NCBI GenBank assembly: GCA_015068935.1 | Contig: SVJO01000001.1 | Location: 62,001-126,000, forward strand | Length of the DNA stretch: 64,000 nucleotides | Source of the DNA: Oscillospiraceae bacterium | GTDB taxonomy: Bacteria > Bacillota > Clostridia > UBA1381 > UBA9506 | Reading direction: 5' to 3' | Part shown: piece by piece, positions 31,069 to 40,990 of the stretch | How the letters are laid out: each line of letters opens with the position of its first letter | Position numbering within the stretch: position 1 is the first letter of the stretch | Notes under the pieces: generated by a model | Database searches by the model: none | What the model saw: only the letters and a program-made list of their open reading frames with translations | Told to the model about the DNA's origin: nothing | Made by a program: the position numbers and the translations under genes

Positions 31069-31328
31069 ACCCCTCTCCTTTTCAGCCTATGTTTTTCTAA
31101 AATATACCAATTATTTATGTTTACTACATTTTAACACTTTCTTAAAATTAAGTCAATCTACTATTCAAAGTTTAAACAAAAAATTCATGTTTTATTTATA
31201 ACCTTAATTTTTAATTAACAGATTCACCATTACCACGCCTGTTTCATAATATGGTTATATAACGCAAACCCTCAAATATCCAATTATAAACAGGTCTTTC
31301 CCGACGGACAGACAGAAAGGCGCAAACT

Positions 31329-32207
31329 ATGAAAATATATAATTTTTGTGTAATAGGCGGTGACTTCAGAACAATCGCCTGCTCCAACAAGCTGGCAGGC
31401 CTTGGAAACAATGTAAAAGTCTTTGGTTTTGATGACACCTCATCATTTGATGAAAAAATAACAATCACAAGTGATATAAAAGAATCCTTAAATGATGCAC
31501 AGTATGTTTTGCTTCCTCTTCCCTATTCATCCTCAAACGGAGTAATCAGTGCACCTCTTTTTAAGAAAAAAATTGAAATTGATGAACTCATTTCTCATCT
31601 GGACTCTCGGCAAACTATACTAGCAGGCAAAATTGATGATTCTCTTTCATCGGTTTTAGATGCACGTAAAATAAAATACTTCGATTATTTTAACTGCGAG
31701 GACTTTTCTGTAAAAAATGCAGTGCCGACAGCAGAGGGTGCAATTGAGATTGCCATACGTGAGCTCCCTATAACACTAAGCGGTTCAAACTGTTTAGTCA
31801 CAGGTTTCGGAAGAATTTCAAAACTGTTGTCGTCTCTTCTTAAAAGTTTTGGTGCACATGTCACGGTCTCTGCAAGACGTCACAGCGATATTGCATGGAT
31901 AACTGCAATGGGATATGAAGCTCTCTATATAAATGAGCTTTCTGATAGCATACATAAGTATAATGTGATTTATAATACCGTTCCCCACAAGATATTCCAT
32001 AAGGAATTACTAAAGAAAATAAACAAAGACTGTCTTTTAATAGACCTTGCATCAAAACCTGGCGGAGTTGATTTTGATGCAGCTCAGAAGCTGGGATTAA
32101 ATATTATATGGGCTCTTTCTCTTCCGGGAAAGGTTGCTCCGCTTACTGCAGGTGAAATTATTACTGATACTGTTTTAAATATTATTAAGGAACAGGAGGT
32201 GAAGTAA
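31329..32207 (+). CDS. dpaA: Dipicolinate synthase subunit A
   Basis: NFCVIGGDFRTIACSNKLAGLGNNVKVFGFDD; GFGRISKLLSSLLKSFGAHVTVSARR; immediately followed by dpaB-like gene. Confidence 0.9.
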   Translation: MKIYNFCVIGGDFRTIACSNKLAGLGNNVKVFGFDDTSSFDEKITITSDIKESLNDAQYVLLPLPYSSSNGVISAPLFKKKIEIDELISHLDSRQTILAGKIDDSLSSVLDARKIKYFDYFNCEDFSVKNAVPTAEGAIEIAIRELPITLSGSNCLVTGFGRISKLLSSLLKSFGAHVTVSARRHSDIAWITAMGYEALYINELSDSIHKYNVIYNTVPHKIFHKELLKKINKDCLLIDLASKPGGVDFDAAQKLGLNIIWALSLPGKVAPLTAGEIITDTVLNIIKEQEVK

Positions 32208-32785
32208 TGGATTTAAAAGACAAAAAAATAGGTTTTGCCATGACAGGCTCATTTTGCACATTTAAAAAAGTTATAGAAGAACTTAAAAAACTCTGCAATA
32301 CGGGAGCAGAAATTTTCCCTATAATGTCTCTGCCCTCCTCGTCCTTTGATACAAGATTCGGAAGTGCAGACGGATTTATGACAGAAATCAGAAATATAAC
32401 AAAAAAAGAAATTATAACAACAATTCCCGGTGCAGAACCAATCGGCCCGAAAAATTACTTAGACGCTTTAGTTATCTCTCCATGTACAGGAAATACTCTT
32501 GCAAAACTTGCCCTTGGAATAACCGACACTCCTGTTGTCATGGCAGCAAAGGCAACGCTGAGAAATAAAAAACCGGTTATTATTGCAGTATCTACAAATG
32601 ACGGGCTAAGCGCATCTGCAAAAAATATCGGACTCCTTTTAAACACTAAAAATATTTACTTTGTACCCTTCGGTCAGGACGATTGCATAAATAAGCCTAC
32701 CTCTATAGTTGCAGATATGACAAAAATCACGCAGACTGTTACAGAGGCATTATCAGGCATTCAATTACAGCCCGTTATATTTTAA
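32207..32785 (+). CDS. dpaB: Dipicolinate synthase subunit B (flavoprotein-like)
   Basis: KKIGFAMTGSFCTFKKVIEELKKL; SPCTGNTLAKLALGITDTPVVMAAKATLRNKKPVIIAVSTNDGL. Confidence 0.92.
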   Translation: MDLKDKKIGFAMTGSFCTFKKVIEELKKLCNTGAEIFPIMSLPSSSFDTRFGSADGFMTEIRNITKKEIITTIPGAEPIGPKNYLDALVISPCTGNTLAKLALGITDTPVVMAAKATLRNKKPVIIAVSTNDGLSASAKNIGLLLNTKNIYFVPFGQDDCINKPTSIVADMTKITQTVTEALSGIQLQPVIF

Positions 32786-32879
32786 TATAATCTGAGCACA
32801 ATTATTTGACTTTATTATGATATTATGTTATAATCCCTTTTTGTGAAGTTTTTTGCAAAATGAGGAGATGTAATAAATT

Positions 32880-33977
32880 ATGAAACTTGGAATAGTAGGA
32901 CTTCCAAACGTTGGAAAATCAACATTATTTAATGCGATTACACAGGCAGGAGCAGAATCTGCCAACTATCCGTTTTGTACTATTGAGCCCAATGTCGGTG
33001 TCGTTTCAGTTCCTGATGAAAGGCTTGATATTTTAGAAAAAATGTATAACCCAAAAAAAGTTACTCCTGCAATAATCGAGTTTGTAGACATTGCAGGTCT
33101 TGTTAAAGGTGCAAGCCGCGGCGAAGGACTCGGAAACAAATTCCTCTCTCATATAAGAGAGGTTGATGCTATTGTTCATGTTGTCAGATGCTTTGAGGAT
33201 ACAAATATAGTTCATGTAGAGGGCTCAATCTCTCCGACACGTGACGTTGAAACAATCAATCTGGAGCTTATTTTTGCTGATATTGAAATGCTCGACAAAA
33301 GGATTGACAGAACTAAAAAAGCAATGAAATCCGGAGACAAAAAATATGTGGCTGAGCTTGCATTGTTAGAAGATATGAAAAATATCTTAGAATCAGGAAA
33401 ACCTGCCAGATGCAGAGAATATTCAGAAGAAGAGGCAGAGCTCATTAAAGACCTTCCGCTTCTTACATTAAAGCCTGTATTATATGCAGCAAACGTTTCA
33501 GAAGATGATTTCATAAATGGTATTGATGACAATGCTCTCGTCAGAGAACTGACAGAAATTGCTGAGGCAGAAGGTTCTGAGGTTATGCCAATTTCAGCTA
33601 AAATTGAAGAAGATGTTTCAGCTCTTGACAACGAGGAAAAAATAGAGTTTTTAAATGAACTGGGAATTACAGAATCAGGACTTGACAGACTTGTAAAAAA
33701 AAGCTATAAACTTTTAGGATTGATTAGTTATTTAACTGCAGGCGAGCCTGAAGTCAGAGCATGGACTATCACACAAGGCACTAAAGCTCCGCAGGCGGCA
33801 GGTAAAATCCATACCGACTTTGAAAAAGGTTTTATCCGAGCTGAAGTTGTCGCTTTCTCTGACCTTATTGAATGCGGAAGCTATAATGCTGCAAAAGAAA
33901 AAGGTCTCGTTCGTTCCGAAGGAAAGGAATATGTTATGCATGACGGAGATGTTGTCCTTTTCAGATTTAATGTGTAA
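32880..33977 (+). CDS. ychF: Redox-regulated ATPase YchF (OLA1 family)
   Basis: GLPNVGKSTLFNAITQAGAESANYPFCTIEPNVG; C-terminal TGS domain. Confidence 0.96.
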   Translation: MKLGIVGLPNVGKSTLFNAITQAGAESANYPFCTIEPNVGVVSVPDERLDILEKMYNPKKVTPAIIEFVDIAGLVKGASRGEGLGNKFLSHIREVDAIVHVVRCFEDTNIVHVEGSISPTRDVETINLELIFADIEMLDKRIDRTKKAMKSGDKKYVAELALLEDMKNILESGKPARCREYSEEEAELIKDLPLLTLKPVLYAANVSEDDFINGIDDNALVRELTEIAEAEGSEVMPISAKIEEDVSALDNEEKIEFLNELGITESGLDRLVKKSYKLLGLISYLTAGEPEVRAWTITQGTKAPQAAGKIHTDFEKGFIRAEVVAFSDLIECGSYNAAKEKGLVRSEGKEYVMHDGDVVLFRFNV

Positions 33978-33991
33978 TAAACTAACATATA

Positions 33992-34023
33992 AAAAAAGCT
34001 GTGGCAAATGCCACAGCTTTTTT
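33992..34023. terminator. Bidirectional terminator
   Basis: AAAAAAGCTGTGGCA-aa-TGCCACAGCTTTTTT. Confidence 0.85.
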
Positions 34024-34908
34024 CTATGCACGCGGGTGCGCCTTTTTATATACATTTTTAAGTTTATCGTTTATAAGATTTGCATAGACCTGTGTGCTCG
34101 ATATGTCAGAATGACCGAGCATAACCTGAATTGAGCGAAGGTCTGCTCCGTTTTCAAGCAAATGTGCTGCAAACGAATGTCTGAGTGTATGAGGGGTTAT
34201 AGATTTTGTTATTCCAGCTTTTTCTGCATATGATTTTATAAGTTTCCAAAAACCCTGTCTTGACATATTTTCGCCGTTCATATTCACAAAAAGCATAGTC
34301 TGTGTATTATCCCTGATTAATATCTTTCTTGATGTATTTATGTAATTTATGAGCGCTTCCGTACAAATTTTTCCTATCGGTATTATTCGTGTTTTTGTTT
34401 CCGTATGACAATTTACAAACCCCATATCAAGATGAACATCATCAATTTTCATACTGATTAATTCACTCACTCTCATTCCGCTTGCATACAAAAGCTCAAG
34501 CATTGCCTTGTCGCGGCACCCTTTAAGCTCGTCAGCTTTAGGAAACGAAAGCAATCTCTCAATTTCCTCAAACGAAAGAATTTCAGGAAGCCTTTTTGTA
34601 ACTTTCGGAGATACAACTTCGTCTACAGGATTTATATCTACTAATCCCTTCTTTTTCAGATAAATATAGAAATTCTTAACAGATTCAAAATTTCTGAGAA
34701 TTGTTGTATCAGCTCTGCCACCCGTCTTAAGAAATTTTATATATCCGTCTATATCCGAGGTCTTTACAGCCTCAAAGCTTTCCACTTTATTTTCTTCCAG
34801 AAAATCACGGAAAAACCTTATGTCACGCATATATGAAATAAGTGTATTTTTAGAAAGTTTTTTATAGTTTTCCAGATATTCTATGTACTGCTCCATTATC
34901 TTTGGCAT
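34024..34908 (-). CDS. xerD: Tyrosine recombinase XerD
   Basis: Catalytic R...HTLRHSFAAHLLENGADLRSIQVMLGHSDISSTQVYANL. Confidence 0.92.
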   Translation of the reverse strand: MPKIMEQYIEYLENYKKLSKNTLISYMRDIRFFRDFLEENKVESFEAVKTSDIDGYIKFLKTGGRADTTILRNFESVKNFYIYLKKKGLVDINPVDEVVSPKVTKRLPEILSFEEIERLLSFPKADELKGCRDKAMLELLYASGMRVSELISMKIDDVHLDMGFVNCHTETKTRIIPIGKICTEALINYINTSRKILIRDNTQTMLFVNMNGENMSRQGFWKLIKSYAEKAGITKSITPHTLRHSFAAHLLENGADLRSIQVMLGHSDISSTQVYANLINDKLKNVYKKAHPRA

Positions 34909-35004
34909 GAATATTTCTCCTCTGCAAAAGATTTTCTTTCATTATATATATTAAAACATTTGTACTTAAAAGTAAATGTTAATTTTATCCTCTTTAAATA
35001 CGCC

Positions 35005-35631
35005 TTAAGATACTGTTAAAAAAAGCGGAGACATCATCTCAAGAAAAATGGGTTCTACATACGACTCAAGCAAGGCAGAAAATAGCGAAACTAAAAAAAG
35101 CGCTGTCATTTTAATTAAAAAAGGAGGTAATACTGTTTTCATATCTGATTTCCCTTTAAAAAGAGAAACAGAAAACTGAAGACAAGTCAAAAGTGTAAGT
35201 GCATAACACGGCAGTAAAATCAGCTGATGAGGCAACATTGCGCCAAACACAAACACCATTGCCCTGATGCCGTAAATTTTAAAAACAAAAAACAAAGTGA
35301 ACCAGAATGAATAACCGAGTACAGATGAAACTATAACTATAAACGGCGAGCCGACAACCATTACAGAAAGCAATATAAGAAGAATATACAGCTTCAGGTT
35401 AGATTCAACTGCCATTTTAAAAATATTAAAAGAATCTGAGCCTGATGAGTTTATGCTTTTAAAAAAATCATCAAAATATATTGAAAGCTCTTTAAGGCTC
35501 AGTTCGGACAATCCTAAAACACAAGCGGCGGCAACAATGCCGCCGCACACAAAAGCACACAAAATCAAAACATAATATGTAATATTACTTTTAATATGAA
35601 AAATGCATGTCCTTCGTATATTTGTAATCAT
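35005..35631 (-). CDS. spoIIM: Stage II sporulation protein M
   Basis: ~208-aa polytopic protein, FVFGAMLPHQLILLPCYALT; adjacent to xerD, as in Bacillus. Confidence 0.8.
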   Translation of the reverse strand: MITNIRRTCIFHIKSNITYYVLILCAFVCGGIVAAACVLGLSELSLKELSIYFDDFFKSINSSGSDSFNIFKMAVESNLKLYILLILLSVMVVGSPFIVIVSSVLGYSFWFTLFFVFKIYGIRAMVFVFGAMLPHQLILLPCYALTLLTCLQFSVSLFKGKSDMKTVLPPFLIKMTALFLVSLFSALLESYVEPIFLEMMSPLFLTVS

Positions 35632-35696
35632 TTTATCACTCTTCCCATGTAAATTTTTATATTAATTTATATGAGAAGAAAACGCAAAAAATTACA

Positions 35697-36989
<1,293 letters not shown>

Positions 36990-37149
36990 TCACAAATATA
37001 TTTAATCCTGAATTCAGACGTGAGCTTATCCTTTTCAGTTCATAATCTGTCAAGACCTATACTTTAATATAATACCAAACATTAAGCCAAAAATCAAGTT
37101 TTTTTAATAAAATAATATAATAATTTTCTTTATCTTTTTTAAAAAACAG

Positions 37150-37179
37150 TTGACAAAATACTTTTCTTTGTGTTATAAT
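37150..37179 (+). promoter_or_regulatory. SigA-type promoter of rplU operon
   Basis: TTGACA-18 nt-TATAAT. Confidence 0.75.
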
Positions 37180-37185
37180 TCTAAA

Positions 37186-37262
37186 TAGCCGCGTGTGAAA
37201 GGTCTCAAACGGTCTATTTTACCTACCTTGAATTTATAACACAGCGAGCAAGGATGGAGGAG
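37186..37262 (+). ncRNA. Ribosomal protein L21 leader
   Basis: GCCGCGTGTGAAAGGTCTCAAACGGTC...CAGCGAGCAAGGATGGAGGAGGTGC directly upstream of rplU. Confidence 0.6.
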
Positions 37263-37269
37263 GTGCGAT

Positions 37270-37581
37270 ATGTACGCAATTATTGAAACAGGCGGAAAAC
37301 AGTACAAAGTAGCTGAGGGTGATACAATTTTTGTTGAGAAGCTCGGAGCAAGCGAAGAAGAGACTGTTTCTTTCGACAAAATCATAGCTGTAGGCGAAGG
37401 TGCTGACTTAAAGGTTGGTGCTCCTTACGTTGAAGGTGCTAAGGTTTCTGCTAAGGTTTTAAAGGAAGGCAAAGCTAAGAAAGTTATTGTCTTTAAGTAT
37501 AAGCCGAAGAGCGGTTACAAGAAAAAGCAGGGACACAGACAGCCCTACACAAAAGTTGTAATTGAAAAAATAGAAGCGTAA
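37270..37581 (+). CDS. rplU: 50S ribosomal protein L21
   Basis: [49 protein letters not shown]. Confidence 0.98.
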   Translation: MYAIIETGGKQYKVAEGDTIFVEKLGASEEETVSFDKIIAVGEGADLKVGAPYVEGAKVSAKVLKEGKAKKVIVFKYKPKSGYKKKQGHRQPYTKVVIEKIEA

Positions 37582-37583
37582 TC

Positions 37584-37922
37584 ATGATTAAAGTTACGAT
37601 TTTCTATCAAAAGAAAAATTCTGTCAGCGGTTTTAAAATCGAAGGTCATTCAGGCTATAGCGAAAAAGGCAGCGACATTGTTTGCTCTGCTGTCACCACT
37701 GTTGCAATGACTGTTGTAAACGGTCTTACCGACGTTGTCGGCATAAGAACAAAAGCTAAAGTCTGTGACGGTTTTTTGGAATGTATATTCCCAAAGAAAT
37801 TAAGTGCTGAACAAGAGTACGGTGCTAAAGTGCTGACAGACAGTATGTATTTAACTTTGAAAAACATCGAACAACAGTATAAAGATTATATTGTTATTAT
37901 TGAACGGAGGTGCAGCAAATGA
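37584..37922 (+). CDS. prp: Ribosomal-processing cysteine protease Prp
   Basis: [33 protein letters not shown] with His/Cys dyad, between rplU and rpmA. Confidence 0.95.
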   Translation: MIKVTIFYQKKNSVSGFKIEGHSGYSEKGSDIVCSAVTTVAMTVVNGLTDVVGIRTKAKVCDGFLECIFPKKLSAEQEYGAKVLTDSMYLTLKNIEQQYKDYIVIIERRCSK

Positions 37923-38203
37923 TCAGATTTGACATTCAGCTTTTTGCTCATAAAAAGGGTGTCGGCAGCACAAGAAACGGCCGTGACAGCGAGGCAAAAC
38001 GTCTTGGTGTTAAAAAGGCAGACGGACAGACAGTTCTCGCAGGAAATATCCTCGTAAGACAGAGAGGAACAAAAATTCACCCTGGAGTGAACGTCGGCAA
38101 AGGCGGAGACGATACATTATTTGCTTTAGTAAGCGGTCAGGTAAAATTTGAACGCAAAGGCAAAAACAAAAAGCAGGTAAGTGTTTACGAAGTAACTGCT
38201 TAA
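37919..38203 (+). CDS. rpmA: 50S ribosomal protein L27 with N-terminal extension
   Basis: [35 protein letters not shown] overlaps prp stop (ATGA). Confidence 0.97.
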   Translation: MIRFDIQLFAHKKGVGSTRNGRDSEAKRLGVKKADGQTVLAGNILVRQRGTKIHPGVNVGKGGDDTLFALVSGQVKFERKGKNKKQVSVYEVTA

Positions 38204-38219
38204 TTTTTTGAAATTTTAG

Positions 38220-38258
38220 GGTGTTTTTAAAATACGGTCCACGTTTTTTAAAAACACC
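38220..38258 (+). terminator. Terminator of rplU-prp-rpmA operon
   Basis: GGTGTTTTTAAAA...TTTTTAAAAACACCTTTTTT. Confidence 0.85.
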
Positions 38259-38320
38259 TTTTTTATTCCCTTGCATTTTTAAGTGTCAGGGTTTTTTCAA
38301 TCTATACAGGAGATAAACTA

Positions 38321-39004
38321 ATGGCCATATTTGCAATTTCTGATTTACATTTAAGTTTTTCGGTTAATAAGCCGATGGACATTTTTGGCAGCCAATGGGA
38401 AAATTACACTGATATTTTAAAACAAAACTGGATAAATTCAATCGGTGACGATGATATCGTTCTCATGCCCGGTGACATCTCCTGGGGTACTTATTTAAAA
38501 GATGCGCTTGATGATTTTAAGTTTATTGACAATCTTCCTGGCAAAAAAATTATTACAAAAGGAAATCATGACTATTGGTGGGAAACAATAACAAAAATGA
38601 ATTCGTTTTTAAAAGCCAACAATTTAAAAAACATTCAGTTTCTCCACAACTCAGCTGTTCTTTATAAAAACACTGCAATTTGCGGGACAAAGGGTTATCC
38701 TGACAATCTAACTAAGGCTGATGATGAAAGGCTTTTCCAAAGAGAGCTGTTTCGTCTTAGCTTGTCTTTAGATGAGGCAAAAAAACTTAACCCCGAAAAA
38801 ATTATTGTAATGCTCCACTACCCGCCTGATCTTCATTCAGATTTTGCAAATGTTATGAAGGAAAAAGGTGTTGACTTTTGTGTATATGGCCATCTGCATG
38901 CCCAAAGCACAAAAAATGCATTTACAGGCACAGCAAAAGGTATTAGGTATGAACTTGTTTCATGCGACCATTTAAAATTTAATCCTGTTCAAATTGTTTT
39001 ATAA
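38321..39004 (+). CDS. Metallophosphoesterase
   Basis: AISDLHLS, MPGDISWG, ITKGNHDYWW, YGHLHAQ. Confidence 0.92.
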   Translation: MAIFAISDLHLSFSVNKPMDIFGSQWENYTDILKQNWINSIGDDDIVLMPGDISWGTYLKDALDDFKFIDNLPGKKIITKGNHDYWWETITKMNSFLKANNLKNIQFLHNSAVLYKNTAICGTKGYPDNLTKADDERLFQRELFRLSLSLDEAKKLNPEKIIVMLHYPPDLHSDFANVMKEKGVDFCVYGHLHAQSTKNAFTGTAKGIRYELVSCDHLKFNPVQIVL

Positions 39005-39050
39005 CTATTAATTTTGACAAAACGATAACACAAAGGAGGTGCTCTCGGCT

Positions 39051-39623
39051 ATGGAAAATGAATTTATGCTTATTCAAAAAGCTTCAAAAAACAACGTGGA
39101 AGCCTTTGAAAAACTAATACAACCCTACACTGCCCGACTGTTAAATCATGCATACAGAATGTTAAATAATCGCGAAGATGCCGAAGATGCACTTCAGGAG
39201 GCTTATCTTAAGATATTTACTTCACTGTATAAATTTGAGGGACACTCCTCATTTAAAACGTGGGCATACCGAATAGTTACAAATGTTTGTATTGATATGC
39301 TCAGAAAACAGAAAAAAACTTGTGAAACAAGCTTAAATGTGACAAACGAAGACGGAGAACACGAAATCGTAATTCCAGATTATACATATTCTCCCGAAAT
39401 TTCAGTTCAGAAAAAATCGGCATCTGATGCCTTGAAAAACGCTCTTGAAAACCTCAACGAAGAGCATAAAATCGTTGTTGTTCTACGTGATATTGACGGA
39501 CTTTCCTATGATGAAATAGCACACGTCACTTCTACTAACGTCGGAACAGTCAAATCAAGGATAAACAGGGCAAGAATTCAATTAAAAAAACTTTTGGAAA
39601 AAAACAGGGAACTTTTTACTTAA
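39051..39623 (+). CDS. ECF-type RNA polymerase sigma factor
   Basis: NREDAEDALQEAYLKIFTSLYKF; sigma4 IDGLSYDEIAHVTSTNVGTVKSRINRARIQLKK; start re-placed at ATG 39051 behind AAAGGAGG. Confidence 0.94.
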   Translation: MENEFMLIQKASKNNVEAFEKLIQPYTARLLNHAYRMLNNREDAEDALQEAYLKIFTSLYKFEGHSSFKTWAYRIVTNVCIDMLRKQKKTCETSLNVTNEDGEHEIVIPDYTYSPEISVQKKSASDALKNALENLNEEHKIVVVLRDIDGLSYDEIAHVTSTNVGTVKSRINRARIQLKKLLEKNRELFT

Positions 39624-39659
39624 ATTAACGTCTATAATTATTGAAAGGAGGCTTTCTGA

Positions 39660-40598
39660 ATGAAAACTGATTGCAGTGAAATCAATAAATTAATACCGCT
39701 TTATGTTGATGATATGCTCACTCATATTGATGCTGCATCTGTCAGAGAACATTTAAGCGAATGTGAGGATTGCCGCCAGGAGTATGAGTTCCTTAAAAAT
39801 ATTATAGCTACCGCTTCAGAATTGCCTAAAATTAAACCATCAGACGATTTTAATGAAAGATTACATAATAAACTTATTGAAGCAAGAAAAAACAACTACA
39901 AAACTGCACTTTCTAAGTTCAGAAAAATTTCAGCTGCAGCTCTTTCAGCAGTAGCCGTTATTGCAATTTCTGTTGTTTCGTTAAATGTTTTAGATGAAAA
40001 GGATATTTCTGTTTCACCTGATTCGTCCGTTTCGACGGTTGAGCCGCTCGAGATTGCTTCGGAGAGAATGGCAGTTTTACCTCAAGAATCTGAGGCGCCT
40101 GAAAAAACAAAGAATGAAACAGAACAGGTTGTTAAGGAAGAAAAGAACAATAAGACATCTGAGACAGAAAAATCAGACAAACAAGATAAAACAACTCAGT
40201 CACATGTTGCTCAGCCTGCAAACATTTTACCAATTGAAGAAGATGCATCATCAGGCAGCAGAACTGTTACTCCCAGAGTTTCTGTGCCTCCAAAGGTTAA
40301 GGTAACTGTCAATGTAACAGTTGAGCGTTCGCTCAGGCCGTTAATTAAGGAAATACTTTCAGTTTATCCTTATTCAAATGGTGCCTACTCTCTTCCAACT
40401 GCTGATTATAATAACGTTATGGCAGACCTTGAAGCTTTTGGAGCAACGACAAGCACAACACGCGAGGATAAAACGTCGACTTATGCACAGCTTACAGAAA
40501 AGCTGATGACGTCTCAGGCAGGCGAAAAAGATTTAATCCAGAAAAAACTTGACCAGATTGATTCAGAAATTTCAAACAGATATATAATTCTAAACTAA
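39660..40598 (+). CDS. Anti-sigma factor, zinc-finger (zf-HC2) type
   Basis: CSEINKLIPLYVDDMLTHIDAASVREHLSECEDCRQEYEFLK, one TM segment; downstream of ECF sigma. Confidence 0.88.
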   Translation: MKTDCSEINKLIPLYVDDMLTHIDAASVREHLSECEDCRQEYEFLKNIIATASELPKIKPSDDFNERLHNKLIEARKNNYKTALSKFRKISAAALSAVAVIAISVVSLNVLDEKDISVSPDSSVSTVEPLEIASERMAVLPQESEAPEKTKNETEQVVKEEKNNKTSETEKSDKQDKTTQSHVAQPANILPIEEDASSGSRTVTPRVSVPPKVKVTVNVTVERSLRPLIKEILSVYPYSNGAYSLPTADYNNVMADLEAFGATTSTTREDKTSTYAQLTEKLMTSQAGEKDLIQKKLDQIDSEISNRYIILN

Positions 40599-40600
40599 AA

Positions 40601-40634
40601 AATATGCTAAGTGACTAAAGTTACTTAGCATATT
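40601..40634. terminator. Terminator of sigma/anti-sigma operon
   Basis: AATATGCTAAGTGAC-TAAA-GTTACTTAGCATATTTTTTT. Confidence 0.88.
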
Positions 40635-40646
40635 TTTTTAAATATA

Positions 40647-40851
40647 ATAATCCCGCAATGCCGTGTAGATACGATTAATTTTTACCTGCAGATGCAGGTG
40701 GGTATTCTGCCGTTTGCTTTATATGTCCCCTGACCTTATATAAAGGGGGGCGTATATGCCACAAACGAACGCAAATTCCCGTATTAAACGTGTTGGTAAA
40801 TTAAAAATCGCTTATCACGAACACCGCAGGATTTAATGTGTTTGTTCCTAT
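40647..40851 (-). ncRNA. ssrS: Likely 6S RNA
   Basis: Minus strand AATCCTGCGGTGTTCGTGATAAGCGATTTTTAATTTACC...AAAAATTAATCGTATCTACACGGCATTGCGGGATT: ends pair to form a long helix around a central open region; own consensus promoter; no ORF. Confidence 0.68.
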
Positions 40852-40857
40852 GAATAT

Positions 40858-40886
40858 ATTATACCACCGCCTGCAAAAAATATCAA
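40858..40886 (-). promoter_or_regulatory. SigA promoter of 6S-like RNA
   Basis: Minus TTGATA-17 nt-TATAAT (extended TGG before -10). Confidence 0.8.
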
Positions 40887-40990
40887 TAATTTTAATTCAA
40901 AAAAAATTATTAAATTACAGTGAAAAGTCTTTTATTTTTCTCTAAAATATGGTATGATTATATAGAATATGTATTTGGAGGCATGATTTT

